DNA of 64,000 nucleotides from Mycobacterium pinniadriaticum (lineage in GTDB: Bacteria > Actinomycetota > Actinomycetes > Mycobacteriales > Mycobacteriaceae). Under the pieces are notes generated by a model. The model did not search any database. It was not told where the DNA came from and saw only the letters and a program-made list of their open reading frames with translations. The stretch covers positions 50,593 to 114,592 of the forward strand of contig NZ_JAPJDO010000018.1 of assembly GCF_026242045.1 (NCBI RefSeq), given 5' to 3'. Shown piece by piece: positions 34,491-42,479 of the stretch. How positions within the stretch are numbered: the first letter of the stretch is position 1; every line of letters starts with the position of its first letter. A program made the position numbers and the translations under genes.

Positions 34491-34822
34491 CTCCTGTGCG
34501 TCAGCGGCGGCGCCGTGAATACGGAAGTAGTAGTCGGCGTGGCCAGCGGGTCGCTCGTAGCGAAACCACCCCAGCACGAGGCGCTGTTCGCGGTACGGCC
34601 GATCACCCATTCTGCAGCGACTCCACCGAAACCGCACCCGCCGCCTCGGACGTAGACCCCGATCTCGGGGCCGACGGCGGCGGTGCTCGATCCAGCAAAG
34701 GTGTTGTGCTGCAAATGCGTTTGACGACAACGTTCGGCCGGGTTGTTCGAGCGCCGTTCGCGCCTGATCGATCTACACGTATGTGTAGTTTGTGTGGAGG
34801 GTGAACTGTTGAGGAGGTCGTT
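34491..34822. other. Intergenic region between iclR and the STAS-like gene
   Basis: These 332 bases hold no gene I can support. A minus-strand open frame crosses the region and runs into the end of iclR, but it lacks family resemblance. The only structured element I see is the CTACAC/GTGTAG palindrome near the right end. Confidence 0.5.
34773..34788. promoter_or_regulatory. Palindrome upstream of the STAS-like gene
   Basis: CTACAC at 34773-34778 and GTGTAG at 34783-34788 are perfect inverted arms around GTAT. The site ends 34 bases before the GTG start of the next gene, a sensible place for an operator of a dimeric regulator. Confidence 0.45.
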
Positions 34823-35173
34823 GTGATCGAGAAAATGTCCCGCAGTCATGACAACGTTGTTGGATTCCGGGTCAGCGGGGATGTCACCCGTGCGGACTAT
34901 GACATCCTCGGACCTGACGTTCAGACCATCGTCGATGCATCGGGATCAGTGCGGGTCCTGCTGGACATGAGCGAATTCCACTGGGAGAAGGTCGAGGCCT
35001 GGGGCGCGGACCTTCGGTTCGGCAAGAAATACCACCGCTCGATCGAGCGAATGGCCCTAGTCGGTCACCACCAGTGGGAGAAGTGGCTAACCCGGCTCGC
35101 TGAGCCGTTCTATGCCCAAGAGGCCCGGTATTTCGACGACGTCGACCAGGCCTGGGACTGGCTGGATTCCTAG
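34823..35173 (+). CDS. STAS/SpoIIAA-like protein
   Basis: This 116-residue soluble protein has the SpoIIAA-like (DUF3478) pattern: GFRVSGDVTRADYDILGPDVQTIV, then VRVLLDMSEFHWEKVEAWGADLRFG and RMALVGHHQWEKWLTRLAEPFY. The GTG start at 34823 follows GAGGAGG with good spacing. Family members are small STAS-fold proteins of unclear role, sometimes lipid-binding. The tryptophan-rich central part is typical. It stands alone with a palindrome upstream, suggesting independent regulation. Confidence 0.8.
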   Translation: MIEKMSRSHDNVVGFRVSGDVTRADYDILGPDVQTIVDASGSVRVLLDMSEFHWEKVEAWGADLRFGKKYHRSIERMALVGHHQWEKWLTRLAEPFYAQEARYFDDVDQAWDWLDS

Positions 35174-35252
35174 GTAGCTGTCAGGCTCCCGGCACCAGCG
35201 GCCTGGTCGCGCCGTCTCCTGCCCGGTGGCTGTCACTTGCGTCATGCTCAGC

Positions 35253-35621
35253 TCAGGTGACCCGAGTCCAAGGCTGACAGTTGTGCGACTCGAAGGCCTT
35301 CACCGTCGAATTGATGTTGGCGTTCATCGGACCGATGGACATGTTCGTGGCGACCACATGGTCCTTGTTCGAGTCAGGTGTGCTGTAGGTGAACCAGACG
35401 CACATCGAGTCCTGGGTCGGCACGTCGTTGATCCAGATCCCGAAGGGCGATGCCGACCCGCCGGTGTTGTAGAGGCCCGGCGCGATATCGGGTCCGACGA
35501 GAAAGAATCCCTCCCCGGGGATCGGGTCCAGCGGGTCGGCGTTGGCCGGCACCCCGCACACGATCGCGGCCGCACAGGCCATGAGCCCGGCCGCCGGGTA
35601 ACGCAGATCCGTGAGGGGCAT
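35253..35621 (-). CDS. Small secreted protein of unknown function
   Basis: This 122-residue protein has a Sec signal peptide: basic start, hydrophobic core AAGLMACAAAIVCGV, and likely cleavage after ANA near residue 28. The mature part is about 94 residues with two cysteines (CVW and NCQ) that could form a disulfide, and a PGLYNTGG motif seen in small mycobacterial exported proteins. The ATG at 35621 follows GGGAGCGGG. No function is recognised. It may be cotranscribed with the next gene upstream, which is on the same strand after a 123-base gap. Confidence 0.75.
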   Translation of the reverse strand: MPLTDLRYPAAGLMACAAAIVCGVPANADPLDPIPGEGFFLVGPDIAPGLYNTGGSASPFGIWINDVPTQDSMCVWFTYSTPDSNKDHVVATNMSIGPMNANINSTVKAFESHNCQPWTRVT

Positions 35622-35744
35622 ACGTCCCGCTCCCTGTCCCCGATTCCCTTCGAGCGTATTCCTTCGGCCCGGCTCGCACGCACGGTATTCGGGTCTCGAA
35701 TGCAGTCACCTGCGCGTGGTGCTCGTTGTCGAGCTGCCGGGCCT

Positions 35745-36158
35745 TCAGTGACTAACCAGGCTGGGCACCGACCCCGTCACAACCAACGGGAATGAGTGGT
35801 CGGTTTCCATGCAGTCCGGTTCCTCGTAGAGGCCCACCCGATACGTGCCCGGCTTCGTGGCGACGAAGGCCAATTGCAGCACCCTCGCGCCCACCTTGCA
35901 CGGCTGGCCATCGACGTCTGGCCAATGCCAGAACACCTCGACCGTACCGCGCCGCTCCCCGTCCGGATCGCGGGCGACCGTGTACAAGTGCGGGTCGTGA
36001 TCGGAGCCGTTGTCGGTCCACACCGACAAGACGATCGGAATCTGAACCCCGATCGGAAACTCACCGACAGAGAATGTGGTCATCGGAAAACCAGTGGCTG
36101 TGATGCCCGAGCCGCTGTCATCCGCACTCACTACTGGAACAAACGCCGAGACGTGCAT
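35745..36158 (-). CDS. Conserved hypothetical protein, beta-rich
   Basis: This protein of about 137 residues shows alternating beta strands: FPIGVQIPIVLSVWTDN, HLYTVARDPDGER, GTVEVFWHWPD, VLQLAFVATKPGTYRVGLYEE. It has no signal peptide or membrane helix. The ending LAFVATKPGTYRVGLY resembles DUF6941-type beta-sandwich proteins, but I cannot confirm that. The start is unsure: ATG at 36158 is used here, and ATG at 36083 would give a shorter product that begins directly at the conserved part. Confidence 0.6.
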   Translation of the reverse strand: MHVSAFVPVVSADDSGSGITATGFPMTTFSVGEFPIGVQIPIVLSVWTDNGSDHDPHLYTVARDPDGERRGTVEVFWHWPDVDGQPCKVGARVLQLAFVATKPGTYRVGLYEEPDCMETDHSFPLVVTGSVPSLVSH

Positions 36159-36292
36159 AGCGGCCCCCCGGTCCCTATTGCTTCCTGATCCGAGGCTACC
36201 CGAGCTCACACATCGGAGCAGGCCACCACAGGTAATCCCGAAGCAGCCGTCACCGACCACCCGCCACCGTGTTGGACTCGATTGATGGTCGC

Positions 36293-37579
36293 TCAGGCCC
36301 GGGTGAGGCGCACCGGCACGCGCGTCGGTCCCCGCAACAAGCTATTGGTCGACCAGATCACTTCACCCACCGTCGATATCCCACTAGCCTGCGTCGCGAG
36401 TTCAAGCAGCACCGCTTGGGCTTCCATGCGGGTCAGCTGAGCACCCAAACAAAGATGGACTCCGAACCCAAAAGCGATGTGCTGGGTCGAGTTTCGGTCC
36501 ACCCGGAACTCGTCAGGCTTGTCGAAGACCCGCGGGTCGCGGTTAGCGGCACCGAGGCATAGCAAGATCCGCGCGCCCGCCGGAATGGTCACCTCGCCCA
36601 CCCGGTAGTCACTGAGCGCTGTGCGATACAGGTTCTGGGCCGGCGACAGGTAGCGCAGACATTCCTCGATCGCCATCGGGATCAACCCGTGATCGGCGCG
36701 CACCGCGTCGAACTGTTCGGGGTTGGCGGCCAAAGTGGCGAACATGCCGCCGAGCAGATTGGTGGTGGTCTCATTGCCGGCCAACAGCAGCAGCATCGCG
36801 AACCGGAACAATTCGGCATCGCTGAGCGAACCTGCCTCGTTCTCGGCCAGGAGTCGTCCGAGGATGGCGTCCGTGCCCTTCAGTCCACCTGCGGCGAACT
36901 GTCGTCGGAAGTAGCGCTCCATCGCCCAGGAACCGCTCAGCGCGCCTGCCAGCTTCCGCACGCCTGCCGCCGTCGGCGCCAGATCGGTGACCTGTACGGC
37001 CGCTTCCGACCACCGCCGGAAATCCGCCACGTCCGTGTCGGGGACACCGAGTAGTCGGGCGATGAGCCGTACCGGCATGGGTACCGCCAACCGTTGGACG
37101 ACGTCACAACCGGGATGGTCCATCACGTCGCGAACCGTCTCCGCCGCCAGCTCATCGATGGCCTGACGCCAACCGTCCAATGCCGCTTTGGTGAAGGCGG
37201 GCAACACCTGGCGGCGCAGCTGGGCATGCTTGTCACCGTCGGTCGAAACCAGGGTCGGCGCCCGGACTTTGATCAGGGAGGGCCCGTCGGCGCTGGACAA
37301 TGCCGTGTCGTCGCGAAGGGCGGTCCGGACGTCGTCCAGACGGCTCAGGATCCACACCTTACGTTTCGGGTTGTACTGCACCCGGTCGCCGGCATGCAGC
37401 CGGCGATAGGCCTCATGGGGCTGCGCGGCCGTCACCGGGTCGAGCGGGTCGTAATCGCTGATCGCCGCATCGATCTGCCAGTGCCGGCGGGCGCGAAACG
37501 CCTTGCTGTTCACCCACACGGAGTCGCCGACAGTCTTTGCCGCAAAGCCGGTGAATCGAATCGCGTCCGTCACTGTCAT
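36293..37579 (-). CDS. Cytochrome P450
   Basis: This 428-residue soluble bacterial P450 has the I-helix oxygen-activation motif LAGNETTTN, the ExxR motif EECLR, and the haem-binding signature FGFGVHLCLGAQ with the thiolate Cys at residue 377. The ATG at 37579 follows GGGGAGG; an in-frame upstream extension is unlikely. No ferredoxin or reductase gene lies beside it, so it must use redox partners from elsewhere. It is likely a monooxygenase for a hydrophobic substrate. The CYP family and substrate cannot be assigned by eye. Confidence 0.92.
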   Translation of the reverse strand: MTVTDAIRFTGFAAKTVGDSVWVNSKAFRARRHWQIDAAISDYDPLDPVTAAQPHEAYRRLHAGDRVQYNPKRKVWILSRLDDVRTALRDDTALSSADGPSLIKVRAPTLVSTDGDKHAQLRRQVLPAFTKAALDGWRQAIDELAAETVRDVMDHPGCDVVQRLAVPMPVRLIARLLGVPDTDVADFRRWSEAAVQVTDLAPTAAGVRKLAGALSGSWAMERYFRRQFAAGGLKGTDAILGRLLAENEAGSLSDAELFRFAMLLLLAGNETTTNLLGGMFATLAANPEQFDAVRADHGLIPMAIEECLRYLSPAQNLYRTALSDYRVGEVTIPAGARILLCLGAANRDPRVFDKPDEFRVDRNSTQHIAFGFGVHLCLGAQLTRMEAQAVLLELATQASGISTVGEVIWSTNSLLRGPTRVPVRLTRA

Positions 37580-37660
37580 CTGGTTGGCCTCCCCGCACTG
37601 GTCCCGCTCGGACCGTAATGGCTGGGACATTAATTGACAAGGACGTCAAACCACGGGTAT

Positions 37661-37716
37661 GAGCAGACGGAAAAGCCCCCGAACACTCGGCGTGTCGGGG
37701 GCGGTTCCGTCTGCTC
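37661..37716 (-). terminator. Two-layer hairpin terminator after groEL1
   Basis: Outer arms GAGCAGACGGAA (37661-37672) and TTCCGTCTGCTC (37705-37716) are perfectly complementary. Inside them, GCCCCCGAACAC and GTGTCGGGGGC form a second stem with one bulged base. On the minus strand the inner stem is followed by TTTTCC, as expected for termination of groEL1 transcription. Confidence 0.82.
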
Positions 37717-37729
37717 GGCAGAGAACTAC

Positions 37730-39358
37730 TTAGTGCGCGTGCCCGTGGTGATGGCCGTGGCCATGACCGTCGTCCTCGACCTCGACCGGCTTCTCCACGA
37801 TCGCGGTCTCGGTGGTGAGCACCATGCGTGCCACCGACGCGGCGTTGAGCACCGCGGAGCGGGTCACCTTGACCGGATCGATCACACCGTCGGCGATCAG
37901 GTCGCCATAGGTCAGTGTTGCGGCGTTGAAACCGTGCCCGGTGGGCAGCTCACCGACCTTGTTGACCACGACGGCTCCATCGAGACCGGCGTTGGTGGCG
38001 ATCCAGAACAGCGGGGCCGTCAGTGCCGAGGCGAACACCTCGACGCCGAGCGCCTCGTCGCCGGATACCGATGCCCGCAGCGCGTCGAGGGCCTTGTTGG
38101 CCTGCACCAGGGCGCTGCCGCCACCGGCGACGATGCCCTCCTCGACTGCGGCCTTGGCCGCGTGCACGGCATCCTCAACCGAGGCTTTACGCGTCTTGAG
38201 CGCGGTCTCGGTGGCCGCACCAACCTTGATCACCGCGACGCCGCCGGCCAGCTTGGCCAACCGTTCCTGCAGCTTCTCGCGGTCCCAGTCGGATTCGCTC
38301 GCCTCGATCTCGCCCTTGAGCTGCTTGACCCGGTCGGCGATGTCCTCCTTGGTGCCGCCGCCGTCGACGATGACGGTGTCGTCCTTGCTGACCACCACGC
38401 GGCGCGCGGTGCCCAGCACCTCGAGGCCGACGTCACGCAGCAGCAGGCCGACATCGGGGTTGACCACCTGAGCACCGGTCACGACAGCCAGGTCATCGAG
38501 GAACGCCTTGCGGCGGTCGCCGAAGAACGGCGCCTTGACCGCGACCGCCTTGAGCGTCTTGCGGATGGCGTTGACGACCAGCGTCGACAGCGCCTCACCC
38601 TCGACGTCCTCGGCGACTATCAGCAGCGGCTTCCCGTCCTGGGCCACCTTCTCCAGCAACGGCAGCAGGTCGGGCAGGGAGCTGATCTTGTCGCGGTGCA
38701 GCAGCACCAAGGCGTCCTCGAGGACAGCCTCCTGCGAGTCGAAATCGGTGACGAAGTAGGCCGAGATGAAGCCCTTGTCGAAACCGACACCGTCGGTGAT
38801 CTCTAGCTCGTTGTTCATCGTCGAGGACTCCTCGACGCTGACCACACCGTCGCCGCCGACCTTGGTCATCGCCTCGCCGACCATCTCGCCGATCTCCTCG
38901 TCACGTGAGGAGACGGTCGCGATCTGGGCGATGCCGGTCTTGCCGGCGACCGGGGTAGCCGCGGCCAGCAGCGCCTCCGACACGGCGTCAGCCGCCCGGC
39001 CGATCCCCGATCCGAGTGCGATCGGGTTGGCGCCCGCAGCGACGTTGCGCAGGCCGTTCTTGATGATGGCTTGCGCCAGTACGGTGGCCGTGGTGGTGCC
39101 GTCACCGGCGACGTCGTTGGTCTTGGTGGCCACCGACTTCACCAACTGCGCGCCGAGGTTCTCGAACGGATCCTCCAGCTCGATCTCACGGGCGATGGTC
39201 ACGCCGTCGTTGGTGACGGTCGGGCCGCCGAACGCCTTGGCGAGCACCACATAGCGGCCACGCGGGCCCAGCGTCACCCGCACGGCGTCGGCGAGCTTGT
39301 CGACGCCGACCTCCATGGCCCGGCGCGCAGTCTCGTTGAACTCAATCTGCTTGCTCAT
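37730..39358 (-). CDS. groEL1: Chaperonin GroEL1 (60 kDa)
   Basis: This 542-residue chaperonin subunit has the ATP-binding segment GDGTTTATVLAQAI near residue 86 and normal equatorial, intermediate and apical domains. Its C-terminal tail is histidine-rich (GHGHGHHHGHAH) instead of the Gly-Gly-Met tail of housekeeping GroEL. That tail marks the mycobacterial GroEL1 paralogue linked to groES, known in mycobacteria for a role in biofilm mycolate metabolism and possible metal binding. It lies 85 bases downstream of groES and shares its CIRCE-controlled promoter. A terminator follows. Confidence 0.96.
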   Translation of the reverse strand: MSKQIEFNETARRAMEVGVDKLADAVRVTLGPRGRYVVLAKAFGGPTVTNDGVTIAREIELEDPFENLGAQLVKSVATKTNDVAGDGTTTATVLAQAIIKNGLRNVAAGANPIALGSGIGRAADAVSEALLAAATPVAGKTGIAQIATVSSRDEEIGEMVGEAMTKVGGDGVVSVEESSTMNNELEITDGVGFDKGFISAYFVTDFDSQEAVLEDALVLLHRDKISSLPDLLPLLEKVAQDGKPLLIVAEDVEGEALSTLVVNAIRKTLKAVAVKAPFFGDRRKAFLDDLAVVTGAQVVNPDVGLLLRDVGLEVLGTARRVVVSKDDTVIVDGGGTKEDIADRVKQLKGEIEASESDWDREKLQERLAKLAGGVAVIKVGAATETALKTRKASVEDAVHAAKAAVEEGIVAGGGSALVQANKALDALRASVSGDEALGVEVFASALTAPLFWIATNAGLDGAVVVNKVGELPTGHGFNAATLTYGDLIADGVIDPVKVTRSAVLNAASVARMVLTTETAIVEKPVEVEDDGHGHGHHHGHAH

Positions 39359-39443
39359 ATATCAGTCCTGACTTCGCTCCAGCGCGTTCCGCCCCGGACA
39401 CCACCCGTACCGCTACGGGGATCTCCGGGGCGGTTCACGACTG

Positions 39444-39743
39444 CTACTTGTTGACGACCGCCAGCACGTCGCGGGCCGACAGGATCAAGTACTCCTCGCC
39501 GTTGTACTTGATCTCGGTGCCGCCGTACTTGCTGTAGATGACGGTGTCACCCTCGGCAACGTCCAGGGGAATCCGCTTCTCGCCATCCTCATCCCAGCGG
39601 CCGGGGCCAACTGCGACGACGGTGCCTTCCTGCGGCTTCTCCTTGGCGGTGTCCGGGATGACCAGACCCGACGCGGTGGTCGTCTCGGCCTCATTGGCCT
39701 GTACGAGGATCTTGTCCTCGAGTGGCTTGATGTTCACGGCCAC
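39444..39743 (-). CDS. groES: Co-chaperonin GroES (10 kDa)
   Basis: This 99-residue ring co-chaperonin caps GroEL. The mobile-loop region EAETTTASGLVIPDTAKEKPQEG and the roof GPGRWDEDGEKR are typical, and the whole protein is nearly the same as the M. tuberculosis protein I recall. The GTG start at 39743 is preceded by GGAGG at proper spacing; the open frame extends five more codons upstream. Expression is expected to be heat-induced through the CIRCE/HrcA site at 39882-39908. Confidence 0.96.
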   Translation of the reverse strand: MAVNIKPLEDKILVQANEAETTTASGLVIPDTAKEKPQEGTVVAVGPGRWDEDGEKRIPLDVAEGDTVIYSKYGGTEIKYNGEEYLILSARDVLAVVNK

Positions 39744-39881
39744 GATGGAGTCCTCCACTTAGTTAACTTGCGGGCCGGGGCTAATGCGCCCGGACCAGTC
39801 GGAATTACCAGGTGTTCGGCATACGTCCATGCCCTCGCGCCGTCGTCGCGGGTGCCGACACAGGGTTTGTCCGCAAGCCAC

Positions 39882-39914
39882 CTAGCACTCTATACATGCG
39901 AGTGCTAGCACTCA
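39882..39914 (-). promoter_or_regulatory. CIRCE operator (HrcA site) of groES-groEL1, with an extra half-site
   Basis: CTAGCACTC at 39882-39890 and GAGTGCTAG at 39900-39908 are perfect arms with the standard nine-base spacer, matching the CIRCE consensus for HrcA repression. A further half-site CTAGCACTC overlaps at 39906-39914. The element lies about 140 bases before the groES start, near a possible promoter (TTGAGT and TATAGA on the minus strand). Confidence 0.92.
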
Positions 39915-39956
39915 AGGGTGGCCCGCTGCGTATTCGCCGAGAGCAGACCTGGCCGC

Positions 39957-40949
39957 TCAGGCCGGCAACTCGTGTAGCACGCGCATATCGCCGAAAAACG
40001 CGATGACCAGGGCATTGACCAGGTCGGCGCGTTCCCACTGCAGGAAGTGCCCGGCGCCGGGCAGCACGACGGGTCCGGTTCGGTCGGTGAAGGCCACCTC
40101 GCACAGATGCACGAACTCCGGGCCGACGACGTGGTCGTCCATGCCGTAGAGGATCAGGGTCGGCACGTCGACCTTGCGGTCCATGATCGGCGGTTCGCTG
40201 GACGGCCTGCCGTGTGCGAGCTGGTAGACGGCCCAGCCGGCCCGCAGCCGCTCCTCGGCGCCGAAGGGTTCGGTCATGAAATCGACATCATCGGCGCTGA
40301 ACGTCCCGGGCGAAGCCCACAGCCGGTGGCCGTACATCTCGCCGATGTAGCGGCGCCGTTTGTCGACGGTGTCCAGCTCGGCGGCCAGTTCGTCGGGGGT
40401 GGCGCCCTGGCGGTGGCGGTAGTCGCCGGTGGGTCCGTCGCTCAGGATGACGGCCGGGTCGATGCCCGCGGCGACGTAGTCGTCGAACACCAGCGGCGGC
40501 ACGGTGTCGAAGAACACCAGCTTGTCGACGAAGCCGGGATACCGGTGCAGCAGGTCCACGGCGACCACCCCGCCGACGTCGCCGCCGACGACGCCGCAGT
40601 GCTCATGGCCGAGGACATCGTGGACCAGCAGGTAGACGTCGCGGCTGTAGGCCGCGATGTCGTAAACGTCATCCTGGGACAGGTCAGAGTCGCCGTGCCC
40701 GCGCAGGTCCGGGGCGATCACCTCGTAGCCGGCCTCGGCGAGTGCGGCGATGTTGCGCCACCAGATCCGCTTGGTTTCGGGATAGCCGTGCAGCAGGAGT
40801 AGCGGATAGCCGCCGACTCCTTCGTCCACGAAGGCCAGCGCGAGCCCATCCCGGCCAGTGGTTGCCGGCACCTCACGGCGGTGGACGGTGAAGGCATCCG
40901 GTGCCGGGGTGGTCGGCTGCGCCGGACGCAGCCGGTTGTCGTAGTGCAT
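39957..40949 (-). CDS. Alpha/beta hydrolase, epoxide hydrolase-like
   Basis: This 330-residue alpha/beta hydrolase has the oxyanion motif HGYPE and DLRGHGDSD. Its nucleophile elbow is VGGDVGG, with an aspartate (Asp124) in place of serine, as in epoxide hydrolases and haloacid/haloalkane dehalogenases. The catalytic histidine is in GAGHFLQWE near the C-terminus. The ATG at 40949 shares a base with the tsaD stop (TGATG), so it is translated with the tsa cluster, an odd partner. A cap domain of about 100 residues follows the nucleophile. Which epoxide or halide it uses is unknown. Confidence 0.85.
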   Translation of the reverse strand: MHYDNRLRPAQPTTPAPDAFTVHRREVPATTGRDGLALAFVDEGVGGYPLLLLHGYPETKRIWWRNIAALAEAGYEVIAPDLRGHGDSDLSQDDVYDIAAYSRDVYLLVHDVLGHEHCGVVGGDVGGVVAVDLLHRYPGFVDKLVFFDTVPPLVFDDYVAAGIDPAVILSDGPTGDYRHRQGATPDELAAELDTVDKRRRYIGEMYGHRLWASPGTFSADDVDFMTEPFGAEERLRAGWAVYQLAHGRPSSEPPIMDRKVDVPTLILYGMDDHVVGPEFVHLCEVAFTDRTGPVVLPGAGHFLQWERADLVNALVIAFFGDMRVLHELPA

Positions 40950-42028
40950 CACCGGCCGGACCGGCTCGTCATGACCTGGCCGGCGATGACCGGCAGGCCG
41001 GGGTCGCTGGGCACGTCCAGCGGCGACGGCGCCGCGCCGGCCGCGATCAGATGCGCGGCGAACGAGGCGATCATCGCCCCATTGTCGGTGCACAACCGTG
41101 GTCGGGGAATCCGAAGTGTCAAACCCGCTGCTGCACACCGCTCTTCGGCCAATTCACGCAGTCGCGAATTGGCTGCCACCCCGCCGGCAATCAGCAAAGT
41201 AGATACTCCGAGCTCGCCGGCCGCCCGCACCGCCTTGGCGGTGAGCACGTCGGAGACGGCCTCCTGGAATCCGGCGGCGATGTCGGCGGTCGACGCCTCG
41301 GGATGGCTTTCGACGTAGCGGGCGACGGCGGTTTTGAGGCCGGAGAACGAGAACGCGAACGGCTCATCGCGCGGACCGGTCATACCCCGTGGGAAGACGA
41401 TCGCCTCACGGTCGCCGGTGCGGGCCAGCTCGTCCAGCGGCCGCCCGCCCGGATAACCCAGCCCCAGCAAGCGGGCCACCTTGTCGTAGGCCTCCCCCGC
41501 CGCGTCGTCGACAGTGCTGCCGAGTTCGACGATCGGCTCGCCCAGTGACCGCACGTGCAGCAGGTGGGTGTGCCCGCCCGAGACCAGCAGGCCCACACAT
41601 TCGGGCAGCGGACCGTGATCGTAGACATCGGCGGCCAGGTGCCCGCCGAGGTGGTTGACGGCGTAGAACGGAACGCCCCACGCGGCGGCATAGGCCTTGG
41701 CGGCGGCCACACCGACCAGCAGGGCACCGGCCAGGCCCGGCCCGATGGTGGCCGCGACGATGTCGGGTCTGTCGATGCCGGCGACCCGCAGCGCCCTGCG
41801 CATCGTCGGCCCGAGTGCTTCGAGGTGGGCGCGCGAGGCGATCTCGGGAACCACGCCGCCGAACCGGGCGTGCTCGTCGACGCTGGAGGCCACCTCGTCG
41901 GCGAGCAGCGACACTGTGCCGTCGGCATCCAGCCGAGCGATGCCGACTCCCGTTTCATCACAGGAACTTTCGATGGCCAAGACAATCTGGGACGGCGGGC
42001 AGGGGCGAAGCGACTCGGGGTCAGGCAT
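40949..42028 (-). CDS. tsaD: tRNA N6-adenosine threonylcarbamoyltransferase TsaD
   Basis: This 359-residue Kae1/TsaD ATPase-fold protein adds the threonylcarbamoyl group to A37 of tRNAs that read ANN codons, with TsaB and TsaE. Family landmarks are IESSCDETGVG near residue 20, VPEIASRAHLEALGP, the SGGHTHLL motif, and GGVAANSRLRE. The start ATG at 42028 overlaps the rimI stop; it gives 14 extra residues compared with the core family start. TsaB, TsaE and RimI are encoded just upstream in overlapping genes. Confidence 0.95.
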   Translation of the reverse strand: MPDPESLRPCPPSQIVLAIESSCDETGVGIARLDADGTVSLLADEVASSVDEHARFGGVVPEIASRAHLEALGPTMRRALRVAGIDRPDIVAATIGPGLAGALLVGVAAAKAYAAAWGVPFYAVNHLGGHLAADVYDHGPLPECVGLLVSGGHTHLLHVRSLGEPIVELGSTVDDAAGEAYDKVARLLGLGYPGGRPLDELARTGDREAIVFPRGMTGPRDEPFAFSFSGLKTAVARYVESHPEASTADIAAGFQEAVSDVLTAKAVRAAGELGVSTLLIAGGVAANSRLRELAEERCAAAGLTLRIPRPRLCTDNGAMIASFAAHLIAAGAAPSPLDVPSDPGLPVIAGQVMTSRSGR

Positions 42029-42479
42029 GAGCGTCCCGTCGCATAGTGTAGGCGTCGGCGCCACTGACCCGATAATAGCGCTTGCGTACGCCGACTTTGG
42101 CGAAGCCGAGGCTGGTGTAGAGCGCGATCGCCGGCTCGTTGTCGGTGCGGACCTCCAGGTACACCACCGAGTCCGGGCCGATCGCGCTCAGCAGCTCGAC
42201 CATCATCTGCCGACCGATCCCCTGCCCCTGATAGGCGGGATCGACTCCGACGGTGTGGATCTCGTACTCGAACGGCGGGATGCGCCCCAACCGCGAGATC
42301 CCGGCGTAGCCGACCAGTTTGTCGTCGACCCGGGCGGCGACGTAGCGGTTGTGCGGAGCGGCCAACTCACGGACGAACGCGAAATCCGGCCACGGGTCAT
42401 CACCCTCGAACAGCATGTTCTCCAGCTCCGCACAGCGGGCGGCGTCGGCCTTGGTCAGCGGGCCGTACCGGACGTTCAT
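42021..42479 (-). CDS. rimI: Ribosomal protein S18-alanine N-acetyltransferase RimI
   Basis: This 152-residue GNAT acetyltransferase has the acetyl-CoA site VDPAYQGQGIGRQMM at about residues 76-90 and the C-terminal NEPAIALYTSLGFAKVGVRKRYY. The RimI/TsaB/TsaD arrangement is standard in actinobacteria. Its ATG overlaps the tsaB stop by four bases (ATGA). Related mycobacterial RimI acetylates protein N-termini; the S18 target is by family analogy. Confidence 0.9.
   Translation of the reverse strand: MNVRYGPLTKADAARCAELENMLFEGDDPWPDFAFVRELAAPHNRYVAARVDDKLVGYAGISRLGRIPPFEYEIHTVGVDPAYQGQGIGRQMMVELLSAIGPDSVVYLEVRTDNEPAIALYTSLGFAKVGVRKRYYRVSGADAYTMRRDAHA

Noticed and set aside
34322..34849. Minus-strand ORF of 175 codons between iclR and the STAS-like gene
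   Set aside because: It overlaps the end of iclR antisense, lacks a ribosome site and shows no family resemblance.
37634..38806. Plus-strand ORF of 390 codons opposite groEL1
   Set aside because: Antisense of groEL1; the real gene is beyond doubt.
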